DNA of 64,000 nucleotides from an uncultured Hungatella sp. (GTDB lineage: Bacteria > Bacillota > Clostridia > Lachnospirales > Lachnospiraceae): the NCBI GenBank assembly GCA_910588505.1, contig CAJUPQ010000006.1, positions 1 to 64,000 of the forward strand. The letters are read 5' to 3'. The notes under the pieces were generated by a model. The model saw only the letters and a list, made by a program, of their open reading frames with translations. It had not been told where the DNA came from and did no database searches. Both the position numbers and the translations under genes were made by a program. Below are positions 41,642-48,727 of the stretch, piece by piece; position 1 is the stretch's first letter, and every line of letters begins with the position of its first letter.

Positions 41642-41756
41642 AAAAAAGCGGCCAAACAGCAGTTTTGCCTCCCTCTGGCCGGAGTTTTCCCGGCGAAGAA
41701 GCCCCATCTCCCAGGAATAGCCTGACGGGAGATATACAGCTGTTTGGCCGCTTTTG
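41642..41756. ncRNA. Candidate structured RNA or hairpin element (branched)
   Basis: A perfect 17-bp outer stem pairs AAAAGCGGCCAAACAGC (41644-41660) with GCTGTTTGGCCGCTTTT (41739-41755). Enclosed are a hairpin GCCGG..CCGGC near 41678-41694 and a second hairpin ATCTCCC..GGGAGAT with inner AGG..CCT (about 41706-41733). Poly-A on the left and poly-T on the right make it terminator-like in both directions. It is unlike any RNA family I can name. It could instead be a bidirectional terminator or mobile hairpin. No promoter is seen directly beside it. Confidence 0.45.
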
Positions 41757-41761
41757 TGTAA

Positions 41762-41878
41762 TTTAGGGTTTCCAAGGGCGTCATTGTCTGCAGCGGCGGT
41801 TACAGCCTGAACAAGGAGATGCTAATGGTATTTGCCGACTTTTTGAATCACCTCGTAACTCATTTAGACCTTCGATAA
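41762..41878 (+). pseudogene. Possible C-terminal remnant of a lost gene
   Basis: The frame from 41762 reads a protein-like end: GVIVCSGGYSLNKEMLMV, then FADFLNHLV, closed by TAA at 41876-41878. There is no start codon or ribosome site before it, and the structured hairpin element lies immediately upstream. I do not recognise the family. It may be the tail of a gene removed by rearrangement. Confidence 0.35.
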
Positions 41879-41898
41879 TCAATGTTGTTATAAGTATA

Positions 41899-42032
41899 AA
41901 AATATGGTGTTGGCCAGTGACTATATTAGCTGTGCCGTATTTTGACTATATTAAAAAATCGTGGTTACGACATTTGCAGACTTTAACAACATACTTTTGA
42001 CTAACCCCGACTTTGCTCACTCAATCATACAC
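41899..42032 (-). repeat. Dispersed intergenic repeat, copy R7
   Basis: On the minus strand it begins CGTGTATGATTGAGTGAGC at 42032, then CAAAGTCGGGGTTAGTC, and after a shorter interior joins AGTCTGCAAATG (from 41982), which runs on in about 80% identity to 17070-17153 of R3. It is an internally deleted version of the long copy. Together with the structured element and the remnant at 41762 it fills most of the 41602-42177 gap. Confidence 0.7.
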
Positions 42033-42069
42033 GAACATGATGAACTCAAACTTTCACTTTATCCGGTTT

Positions 42070-42098
42070 AGGGAGCGGACCTTTCAGATCCGCTCCCT
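42070..42098. terminator. Perfect 10-bp hairpin upstream of ybaK promoter
   Basis: AGGGAGCGGA (42070-42079) pairs with TCCGCTCCCT (42089-42098) across a 9-nt loop. There is no T-run on either side, so it is only terminator-like. It ends 2 bp before the -35 box of the next promoter. Confidence 0.45.
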
Positions 42099-42100
42099 TA

Positions 42101-42128
42101 TTGACAAATATGGAAAATACGATAAAAT
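42101..42128 (+). promoter_or_regulatory. ybaK-dus promoter
   Basis: TTGACA (42101-42106), 16 bp, TAAAAT (42123-42128), about 50 bp before the start codon. Confidence 0.7.
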
Positions 42129-42177
42129 AGACGTGTCAGATCAGATGGAAAGATTTTGCGCAAGGAAGAGAAGGTGA

Positions 42178-42663
42178 ATGCCTATGACGGAGGAGAAAAC
42201 CAATGTGATGCGTCTTCTGGATAAGAAGAAATTGCCCTACAAATGCCATTTTTATCAAACCCAGGAGGCCCTTTCCGGGGTGGAGGTGGCCAGGATCCTG
42301 GGGCAGGATGAAAAAAGAGTGTTTAAGACCCTGGTGACCCAGGCTAAGAGCAGGAAAAACTACGTGTTTCTTATACCGGTGGCAAAGGAGTTGGACCTTA
42401 AAAAGGCGGCCAAGGCGGTGGGGGAGAAGTCCATTGACATGATAAAGGCCAAAGATCTGCTGCCTCTGACCGGGTACATCCACGGCGGGTGTTCCCCCAT
42501 TGGCATGAAAAAGCTCTTTTTGACCACTATAGACGAGAGCGTTCTCACATGGGTGTCCTTCTGTTTTAGCGGCGGCAGGATCGGCTGTCAGGTGGAGATG
42601 GCGCCCGGGGACTTAAAAAAGATCGTTCCTTACCGCACGGCAGACCTGACGGTGGAACCATGA
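42178..42663 (+). CDS. ybaK: Cys-tRNA(Pro)/Cys-tRNA(Cys) deacylase (YbaK/EbsC family)
   Basis: Hydrolyses Cys-tRNA-Pro formed by prolyl-tRNA synthetase. The 161-aa protein matches the YbaK fold: VARILGQDEKRVFKTLVTQ, the conserved lysine in the FKTLV segment, LIPVAKELDLKKAAKAVGEKS, and GYIHGGCSPIGMKK with the conserved GGxSPxG loop. Two in-frame ATGs (42178 and 42184) are both compatible with AAGGAAG/AAGGTG upstream. It overlaps dus by ATGA, so the two tRNA-quality genes are coupled. Confidence 0.92.
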   Translation: MPMTEEKTNVMRLLDKKKLPYKCHFYQTQEALSGVEVARILGQDEKRVFKTLVTQAKSRKNYVFLIPVAKELDLKKAAKAVGEKSIDMIKAKDLLPLTGYIHGGCSPIGMKKLFLTTIDESVLTWVSFCFSGGRIGCQVEMAPGDLKKIVPYRTADLTVEP

Positions 42664-43631
42664 GGCGGTATCTGGCCCCCATGGAGGGGATTACAGGCTA
42701 TGTGTTCCGGGGGGTATACCGCAGCTGCTTTGGAGGCATGGATAAATATTTCGCCCCATTTGTCTCCCCTAACCAGACGGGGAAACTGGGGCCAAGGGAA
42801 AGACGGGACTTAGCCCCGGAAAATAACCAGGGCATGTACACAGTCCCACAGATCCTGACAAACAGCGCCGAAGATTTTATAAGGACAGCCAGAACCTTAA
42901 AGTCCATGGGCTACGGGGAGGTCAATCTAAACCTTGGCTGCCCGTCAGGGACCGTGGTGTCAAAGGGGCGGGGTGCCGGATTTCTGGCATACCCGGGGAA
43001 GGTGGACCAGTGTCTGTACCAGATCTTTTCGGAACTTGACATGAAGATCTCCGTCAAGACCAGGCTGGGGATGAGGGATCCGGAGGAGTTTTGGCCCCTT
43101 CTGGACATTTACAATAAATATCACATGGAAGAACTGATCATCCATCCCCGGGTCAGGGAAGACTACTATAAAAATACGGCCCGCATGGACGCTTTTGAGC
43201 AGGCCTTTGTGTGCAGCAAGAATCCGCTGTGCTACAACGGGGATATTTTTCGAAAAGCGGATATGGACAAGGTGGAGGGCAGGTTTGAAGGGCTTTCGGC
43301 TGTGATGATGGGTCGGGGGATCGTGGCGTACCCGGGGTTTTTGTCCGGGGAAGACGACCCGGGCAGGGCGAAGGAGCGGTTAAGGCAGTTTCACGACTGC
43401 CTCTACGAGGCCAACTGCAGGGTCTATCTCAAGGAGGCAGGGCCAAAGGTGGTGCTCTTTAAGATGAAGGAGGTGTGGTGTTACATGATCTACGCCTTCA
43501 AAGACGGAGCAAAGCCTGGAAAGCGCATCAAGAAAGCTAGGCAGATAGAGGAGTACCTGGCGGCTGTGACAGCCATATTTCGGGAGTGCCAGGTGGTTCC
43601 CGGCGGGAATTACCGCGGCGCTATTTCATAG
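42660..43631 (+). CDS. dus: tRNA-dihydrouridine synthase
   Basis: FMN enzyme that reduces uridine to dihydrouridine in tRNA D-loops. The 323-aa protein has LAPMEGITGYVFR at its start, the catalytic Cys loop NLGCPSGTVVSKGRGAG, SVKTRLGM, and the IHPRVREDYY and MGRGIVAYPGF blocks that close the FMN site. It is a divergent Dus; which uridine it modifies cannot be told. The start overlaps the ybaK stop by 4 bp. hisA begins 30 bp after its stop. Confidence 0.92.
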   Translation: MRRYLAPMEGITGYVFRGVYRSCFGGMDKYFAPFVSPNQTGKLGPRERRDLAPENNQGMYTVPQILTNSAEDFIRTARTLKSMGYGEVNLNLGCPSGTVVSKGRGAGFLAYPGKVDQCLYQIFSELDMKISVKTRLGMRDPEEFWPLLDIYNKYHMEELIIHPRVREDYYKNTARMDAFEQAFVCSKNPLCYNGDIFRKADMDKVEGRFEGLSAVMMGRGIVAYPGFLSGEDDPGRAKERLRQFHDCLYEANCRVYLKEAGPKVVLFKMKEVWCYMIYAFKDGAKPGKRIKKARQIEEYLAAVTAIFRECQVVPGGNYRGAIS

Positions 43632-43661
43632 AGTACACATTATAAGAAAAGAGGGATTTTT

Positions 43662-44381
43662 ATGCAGTTATATCCAGCTATTGATATGAAGGACGGAGCA
43701 TGCGTCCGTCTCACTCAGGGACTTTTTGACAAGGTAAAAGTGTACTCAGACAGTCCGGCGGACATGGCGAAGCTTTGGGTCTCAAAGGGGGCTACCTTTC
43801 TCCATCTGGTGGACTTAGACGGCGCTTTAGCCGGCAGGTCGGTTAATGAGAAGGCCATCCGGGCCGTGGTGAAGGCGGTGGATGTTCCGGTGCAGATCGG
43901 AGGCGGCATCCGAAGCCTGGAGGCTGCAAAGATCATGCTGGATCTGGGGGTTAGCCGGGTCATCATCGGCACCAGGGCCGCGCGGGAGCCGGAGTTTGCA
44001 GGGCGGCTGGTAGAGGAGTTTGGAGCTGAGAAGATCGTGGCAGGGATCGACGCGAAGGACGGCATGGTGGCAGTGGACGGCTGGGGACAGGTCAGCGAGA
44101 AGCGGGCCGAAGATCTTTGCATGCAGATGAAGGAACTGGGGATCCTCCATGTGGTGTACACGGATATCTCCAGGGACGGGATGCTGTCAGGTCCCAATGT
44201 GGCGGCCACCAAAGCTCTGACACAGGCCACAGACATGGACATTATCGCCTCAGGAGGGGTGTCCTCCATGGAGGATCTAAGACGCCTTCATGAGGAGGGA
44301 ATCCGGGGGGCGATTATTGGAAAGGCTCTTTATGAAAACAGGATCAATCTTGCAAATGCGGTAAAGGCTTTTGAGGATTGA
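43662..44381 (+). CDS. hisA: Phosphoribosylformimino-5-aminoimidazole carboxamide ribotide isomerase
   Basis: Isomerises ProFAR to PRFAR in histidine synthesis. The 239-aa beta/alpha barrel keeps the catalytic Asp8 in AIDMKDG and the second Asp in AGIDAKDG (about residue 128), with the phosphate-binding GGGIRS and ASGGVSS loops. GAGGG precedes the ATG. It is followed by the HisF-like/HisIE gene after 18 bp, forming the second his cluster of the window. Confidence 0.95.
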   Translation: MQLYPAIDMKDGACVRLTQGLFDKVKVYSDSPADMAKLWVSKGATFLHLVDLDGALAGRSVNEKAIRAVVKAVDVPVQIGGGIRSLEAAKIMLDLGVSRVIIGTRAAREPEFAGRLVEEFGAEKIVAGIDAKDGMVAVDGWGQVSEKRAEDLCMQMKELGILHVVYTDISRDGMLSGPNVAATKALTQATDMDIIASGGVSSMEDLRRLHEEGIRGAIIGKALYENRINLANAVKAFED

Positions 44382-44399
44382 CAGGGAGGAATGGCAGAT

Positions 44400-45740
44400 A
44401 TGGAATATAAAAAGTTGATCCCAAGTTTTGGGTGCAGAGACGGGCAGGCCGTTATCCTGGATGAGGGCCGGGAGTATTTCAGCGACGATGTGGTGACTTT
44501 GAGCCGCTATTACAGCGACAATGGGGCGGACGCCCTTCTGATCCGGGATCTGTCGGATTCGGATGAGGATCATGAGCGGACGATCCTGATGATCAAGGAG
44601 GCGGCCAGGGCTGTGGACATCCCCATCCTTGCAGGGGGCCGTATCAGGCGGCTGGAGGACATCAAAAAGTACCTCTACGCCGGCGCCGGCGCCGTATTTC
44701 TGGACGGCTCCAATGAGGACAATGTGGACCTGATCAAGGAGGGGGCAAGCCGTTTTGGCAGTGAGAAGATCTATGTATGGCTTCCGGAGATAAGATATCT
44801 GGAGCGGGCGGAGGAATTTGGCCAGCTGGGAGCTTCGGGAGCTATTCTGTACGACTGCTGTGAAGGGGAAAAGGGCTGGCCCGGGCAGGGGGAAGACCCT
44901 GTCACATCCAGGGACGGGATCTGTATGGTCCTGTCAGGCCATCGGCATATACCTTTACTTGTGTACTGCGACCAGGACACACCCGAGGCAGCGGCGTCAT
45001 TTTTGAGGATCCCCACAGTCCAGGGGGTGGTTCTGACGGTTCCCGAAGAGTATGAGGGCAACTGCATGAATCTGAAGCAGGAGCTGAAAATGCGGGGGAT
45101 CGCCGTGGATACGTTTGAGAGCGAGATCGGGTGGGAGGAGTTTAAGTTAAATCCCCAGGGCCTGATCCCGGTGGTGGTCCAGGATTACAAAACATCGGAA
45201 GTGCTGATGGTTGCTTACATGAACCAGGAGGCGTTTGACGAGACTTTAAAGACCGGGAAGATGACCTATTACAGCCGCAGCCGCCAGAGCCTGTGGCTCA
45301 AGGGGGAGACATCAGGCCATTTTCAGTATGTGAAATCCCTGCGCTTAGACTGCGACAATGACACCATCCTGGCAAAGGTGCGCCAGGTGGGGGCGGCGTG
45401 CCATACCGGGGCAAGGTCCTGTTTCTTTAAGACACTTACAGAGCGGGAGTACAAAAAAACCAATCCTCTGGATGTGTTTGAGGAGGTATTTGACGTGATC
45501 AAGGACCGGAAGGAGCACCCAAAGGAGGGGTCCTACACCAACTATCTCTTTGACAAGGGCCTGGATAAGATCTTAAAGAAGCTGGGCGAGGAGGCCACGG
45601 AGATCGTCATTGCTGCCAAGAACCCAAACCCGGAGGAGATCAAATATGAGATCGCCGACTTTTTGTACCACATGATGGTGCTTATGGCGGACAGGGGTAT
45701 CAGCTGGGAGGAGATCATGGAGGATCTGGCTAACCGGTAG
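44400..45740 (+). CDS. hisIE: HisIE bifunctional enzyme with N-terminal HisF-like domain
   Basis: Carries phosphoribosyl-AMP cyclohydrolase (HisI) and phosphoribosyl-ATP pyrophosphohydrolase (HisE) in one 446-aa chain. HisI (about residues 245-350) shows the metal motifs DCDNDT and CHTGARSCF and the SRSRQSLWLKGETSGH block. HisE (about 355-446) shows LGEEATEIVIAAKN and EIADFLYHMMVLM. The first ~235 residues form a HisF-like barrel (YKKLIPSFGCRDG, LAGGRIRRLEDIKKYLYAGA), but the HisF catalytic Asp11 aligns with Gly and Asp130 with Pro, so it is probably non-catalytic. The start at 44400 is chosen because GGGAGGA directly abuts the ATG at 44391 and is 9 nt from this one. Confidence 0.92.
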   Translation: MEYKKLIPSFGCRDGQAVILDEGREYFSDDVVTLSRYYSDNGADALLIRDLSDSDEDHERTILMIKEAARAVDIPILAGGRIRRLEDIKKYLYAGAGAVFLDGSNEDNVDLIKEGASRFGSEKIYVWLPEIRYLERAEEFGQLGASGAILYDCCEGEKGWPGQGEDPVTSRDGICMVLSGHRHIPLLVYCDQDTPEAAASFLRIPTVQGVVLTVPEEYEGNCMNLKQELKMRGIAVDTFESEIGWEEFKLNPQGLIPVVVQDYKTSEVLMVAYMNQEAFDETLKTGKMTYYSRSRQSLWLKGETSGHFQYVKSLRLDCDNDTILAKVRQVGAACHTGARSCFFKTLTEREYKKTNPLDVFEEVFDVIKDRKEHPKEGSYTNYLFDKGLDKILKKLGEEATEIVIAAKNPNPEEIKYEIADFLYHMMVLMADRGISWEEIMEDLANR

Positions 45741-45812
45741 AAGACGGTAAAGTCTGCTGGAGAAGGCAGGGAAATATTTGCAGATCATGAGAATTATAGG
45801 AGGAAGAAAGTT

Positions 45813-47048
45813 ATGGAGACAACCGTATTAGAGCGTTTTCTTAGATATATTGCCGTGGACACCATGTCCGAGCCGGAAAAGGAGCAAATCCCCAGCACCG
45901 AGAAGCAGCGGGTCCTTGGGGCCATGCTGGCACAGGAGTTAAAGGATATGGGGGCCAGCGACGTGAGAATGGATGACCACGCCTATGTCTATGCCGCCAT
46001 TCCGGCTACCACAGACAAAAAGATCCCGGTTCTGGGCCTGATCGCCCATATGGACACAGCCTGCGCCTGCTCGGGAAAAGATGTAAAGCCAAGGTTTGTG
46101 AAAAATTACGACGGCGGAAATATTGTCATGGATCCCAAAACCGGGCTTTCCATGGGGCCGGACCAGTACCCGGAGTTGAAAAACTATGTAGGGCAGGACT
46201 TGATCACCACCGACGGCTCCACCCTTTTAGGGGCTGACGACAAGGCGGGGGTGGCGGAGATCATGGCTATGGCTCAGTACCTTATAAACCACCCGGAGAT
46301 CCCCCACGGGACCATCAAGATCGGATTTACCCCGGACGAGGAGGTGGGACGCGGCGCGGATCTGTTTGATGTGGAAGGCTTTGGGGCGGACGTGGCTTAC
46401 ACTGTTGACGGCGGGGCTTTGGGGGAGCTGGAGTACGAGACCTTCAACGCCGCCTCCGCCAAGGTGACGGTCCACGGGTTCAGCATCCATCCGGGCTCTG
46501 CCAAGGGAAAGATGAAGAACTCCATCCTCATGGCCATGGAATTTCAGAGGATGCTGCCTGGGTTTGACACTCCGGCCTACACCCAGGGGTACGAAGGATT
46601 TTTCCACCTGACCAATATTACGGGTGAGGTGGAGGAGACGGTCATGGATTATATCATCCGGGACCATGACATGAAAAAATTTGAGCAGAAAAAAGAGTAT
46701 ATCCGGAAGGTGGCAGAGTTTCTGAACCTGAAATACGGGGAGGGGACCATTGAGCTTGTCATGAAGGATTCCTATTATAATATGAAGGAAAAGCTGAAGG
46801 ACCACATGTACCTGATCGACATCGCCCAGGAGGCCATGGACGAGTTGTGGATAGCGCCTATCATAGAGCCTGTGAGAGGCGGCACTGACGGGGCCAGGCT
46901 TTCCTACATGGGACTTCCATGCCCCAACCTGTGTACCGGAGGCCACAACTTCCACGGAAAATTCGAGTATATCCCGGTGCAGTCCATGGAGAAGGTGACG
47001 GAACTTCTTGTGGAGATCGTGAAGAAGTTTGAGGAGAGGGAGTGGTAG
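45813..47048 (+). CDS. pepT: Peptidase T (tripeptidase)
   Basis: Dinuclear-zinc aminotripeptidase of family M20B that removes the N-terminal residue from tripeptides in the cytosol. The 411-aa protein has the metal and catalytic motifs GLIAHMDTA, GADDKAGVAEI, the Glu-Glu pair in FTPDEEVGRGAD, TVDGG, and the final His in GGHNFHGKFE. AGGAGG precedes the ATG. It is separate from the his genes by 72 bp with no terminator, and is followed by a decayed region. Confidence 0.94.
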   Translation: METTVLERFLRYIAVDTMSEPEKEQIPSTEKQRVLGAMLAQELKDMGASDVRMDDHAYVYAAIPATTDKKIPVLGLIAHMDTACACSGKDVKPRFVKNYDGGNIVMDPKTGLSMGPDQYPELKNYVGQDLITTDGSTLLGADDKAGVAEIMAMAQYLINHPEIPHGTIKIGFTPDEEVGRGADLFDVEGFGADVAYTVDGGALGELEYETFNAASAKVTVHGFSIHPGSAKGKMKNSILMAMEFQRMLPGFDTPAYTQGYEGFFHLTNITGEVEETVMDYIIRDHDMKKFEQKKEYIRKVAEFLNLKYGEGTIELVMKDSYYNMKEKLKDHMYLIDIAQEAMDELWIAPIIEPVRGGTDGARLSYMGLPCPNLCTGGHNFHGKFEYIPVQSMEKVTELLVEIVKKFEEREW

Positions 47049-47094
47049 TGTTCCGTTAAGAAAGCTGGTAAGCCATGGGAGCACGTTGGACGGG

Positions 47095-47668
47095 ATGGTG
47101 GATTTTTTTGATGAAAACTCCTGGATTAGGGCCCGGCAGCAGTGGACCTGCCGGCCATTATGCCGGACACCATCCGTCAGCAGCTGATGTTTGACGCGCC
47201 CATTATCCGCACCATATGTCGCGGCGCGTCCGGCCATCCGGTGATGGTGTAAGCGACGTGGCCGAGAAGCTGTGTGCCTATGAGGGGGAGGGCGGTCTGC
47301 AGGGGGCTATTTAGCATTCCGGAATCGCCGTCACCAGCGTGGAGGTGGACGACGAGGGGATCTATCAAGATCTGGATACGAGGCAGGAGTACCAGGCGCT
47401 TTTGGACTGGAACTACCAGAAAGGCCAGGGGTATCCGATCCGCCCTCAGATACAGGTGCGGCTGACGGTCAGGTAAAGACTATGTTTCGGGATCCCCAGC
47501 CCCCTGGCGGCCTGCCAGCTGTCGGGGTGCAAAAATTATTCGTCCGCGGAGCCTTCCCTGAACAATGTGACGGAGTACATCAAAGATCTGGTGGAGGATG
47601 TTTTTAATGGGGATCCGGATCTGATCCTGGTAGGGATTGAGCCCGGGGATATCCTGCTGTTAAAGTAA
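47095..47668 (+). pseudogene. Decayed gene(s) of unknown family
   Basis: Successive protein-like segments lie in shifting frames: VDFFDENSWIRARQQ, LPAIMPDTIRQQLMFDAP, then DVAEKLCAYEGEGGLQGAI ending in an in-frame TAG, HSGIAVTSVEVDDEGIYQ and LDWNYQKGQGYPIRPQ, and finally SLNNVTEYIKDLVEDVF with GDPDLILVGIEPGDILLL to TAA at 47666-47668. At least three frameshifts or stops are needed to make one gene. I do not recognise the family. Base composition is like the neighbours, so decay is likely recent. Confidence 0.6.
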
Positions 47669-47781
47669 AAGTTCTTTTAAAATGGCGCAAAACGCGGTAT
47701 ACTAAATGGAAGCTTTGCCGGAGGGGAGAGCTTTGGCCGGATATGGCCGATGAAAAGTATACACGGAAAGGAATTTTGCGA

Positions 47782-48417
47782 ATGATTCGACTGGAGAGGA
47801 CCAATGTGATGAACCTGGAAAATGCCCTGCGGGGGGCCAGGAACCCTATGAACAGCTGGCAGCGCATGGACAGCGGATACGACGGGGAAGGAGATTATTG
47901 TCTAGGGCCTAATGATCTTGGGCTGGCTGTCAGGCTTCGCCGGGCCGGCAGCGACCACAGAAAGTTTATGAGGCAGATCTTTGTGTCCGTGGATATTACG
48001 GCCCCTCTCTACTGGTGGAAGGAGTATGACACCTACAAGGTAGCCACAGTGGCAAACTCCACCAGCACCATGCACCGGATACACGCGAAGCCTTTTGAGC
48101 TGGATGATTTCAGCCACGACCATCTGACGGACAGAGGGCTCCGGATTTTGGAAGGTATTGTGAAAGAACTGGAGGAGATCCGCCTTCGCTATGTGGCTGA
48201 CGGGAGGAAGGAGGACTGGTATGATTTGATCCAGCTTCTGCCTTCCAGCTATGAGCAGCTGCGCACCTGCACCCTGAACTATGAGACTCTGGTGAACATT
48301 TACTATGCCCGAAAGGACCACAAGCTGGAGGAGTGGCATGAGTTCTGCAGGTGGATTGAGAATTTGCCTTATGGCAGGGAGCTGATCGTGGGGGAGGATA
48401 TTGCTGGCAGGGGGTAG
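47782..48417 (+). CDS. Conserved hypothetical protein, possibly ThyX-like
   Basis: A 211-aa soluble protein. AAAGGA 8 nt upstream selects ATG 47782 over the in-frame ATG at 47743. The core AGSDHRKFMRQIFVSVDIT and APLYWWKEYDTYKVATVANS looks highly conserved and resembles proteins I recall from Firmicutes and their phages. The order Trp..TYKVATVANSTS..MHR parallels the ThyX signature RHRxxSxNExSxRY, but the Arg residues needed for flavin-dependent thymidylate synthesis are not in place, so the ThyX link is a guess about fold only. The stop codon overlaps the start of a repeat copy. Confidence 0.7.
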   Translation: MIRLERTNVMNLENALRGARNPMNSWQRMDSGYDGEGDYCLGPNDLGLAVRLRRAGSDHRKFMRQIFVSVDITAPLYWWKEYDTYKVATVANSTSTMHRIHAKPFELDDFSHDHLTDRGLRILEGIVKELEEIRLRYVADGRKEDWYDLIQLLPSSYEQLRTCTLNYETLVNIYYARKDHKLEEWHEFCRWIENLPYGRELIVGEDIAGRG

Positions 48418-48450
48418 TGAGTAAAGTCGGGGTTTGTCGTGGGACAGGGA
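48414..48450 (+). repeat. Dispersed intergenic repeat, end fragment R8
   Basis: GTAGTGAGTAAAGTCGGGG and TTTGTCGTGGGACAGGG match the end of the family (compare TGAGTGAGCAAAG-TCGGGGTTAGTC in R7). Its TAG is the stop codon of the upstream gene. It is followed directly by a MITE-like element. Confidence 0.5.
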
Positions 48451-48457
48451 CGGTTAA

Positions 48458-48623
48458 CTAGAGCGTGTTTGAAAATTGCTTTCTGACAGATGTGCGTCAC
48501 GATTTGTGGGAGATTTGATCCAAATAAAGGGTGCATAGCGGGCTGTGTAACCTGAATTTGGCTCGAATATACCGCGAAGTGGGGCGCGCATCTGGCGGGG
48601 ATGAATTTTCAAACACGCTCTAG
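48458..48623. mobile_element. 166-bp MITE-like element
   Basis: Bounded by perfect 20-bp terminal inverted repeats: CTAGAGCGTGTTTGAAAATT (48458-48477) and its complement at 48604-48623. A second inner pair (CAGATGTGCG near 48490 and CGCGCATCTG near 48588) shows an overall hairpin design. There is no coding capacity. The ends have the look of insertion-sequence inverted repeats (GAGCGTGTTTGAAAA), with CTAG or TA as target duplication. It fills the gap upstream of miaB. Confidence 0.8.
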
Positions 48624-48675
48624 CCAATGGCATTTTTTAGTATATAATATCGGAGAATATCTGAAAATTAGGAAG

Positions 48676-48704
48676 TTGTATCTATAAGGCTGTTATTGTA
48701 TGAT
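48676..48704 (+). promoter_or_regulatory. miaB-mutS-mutL promoter
   Basis: TTGTAT (48676-48681), 17 bp, TATGAT (48699-48704), 24 bp before the miaB start codon. Confidence 0.65.
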
Positions 48705-48727
48705 AGAAAGGGAAAAAGTCAAGAGAA

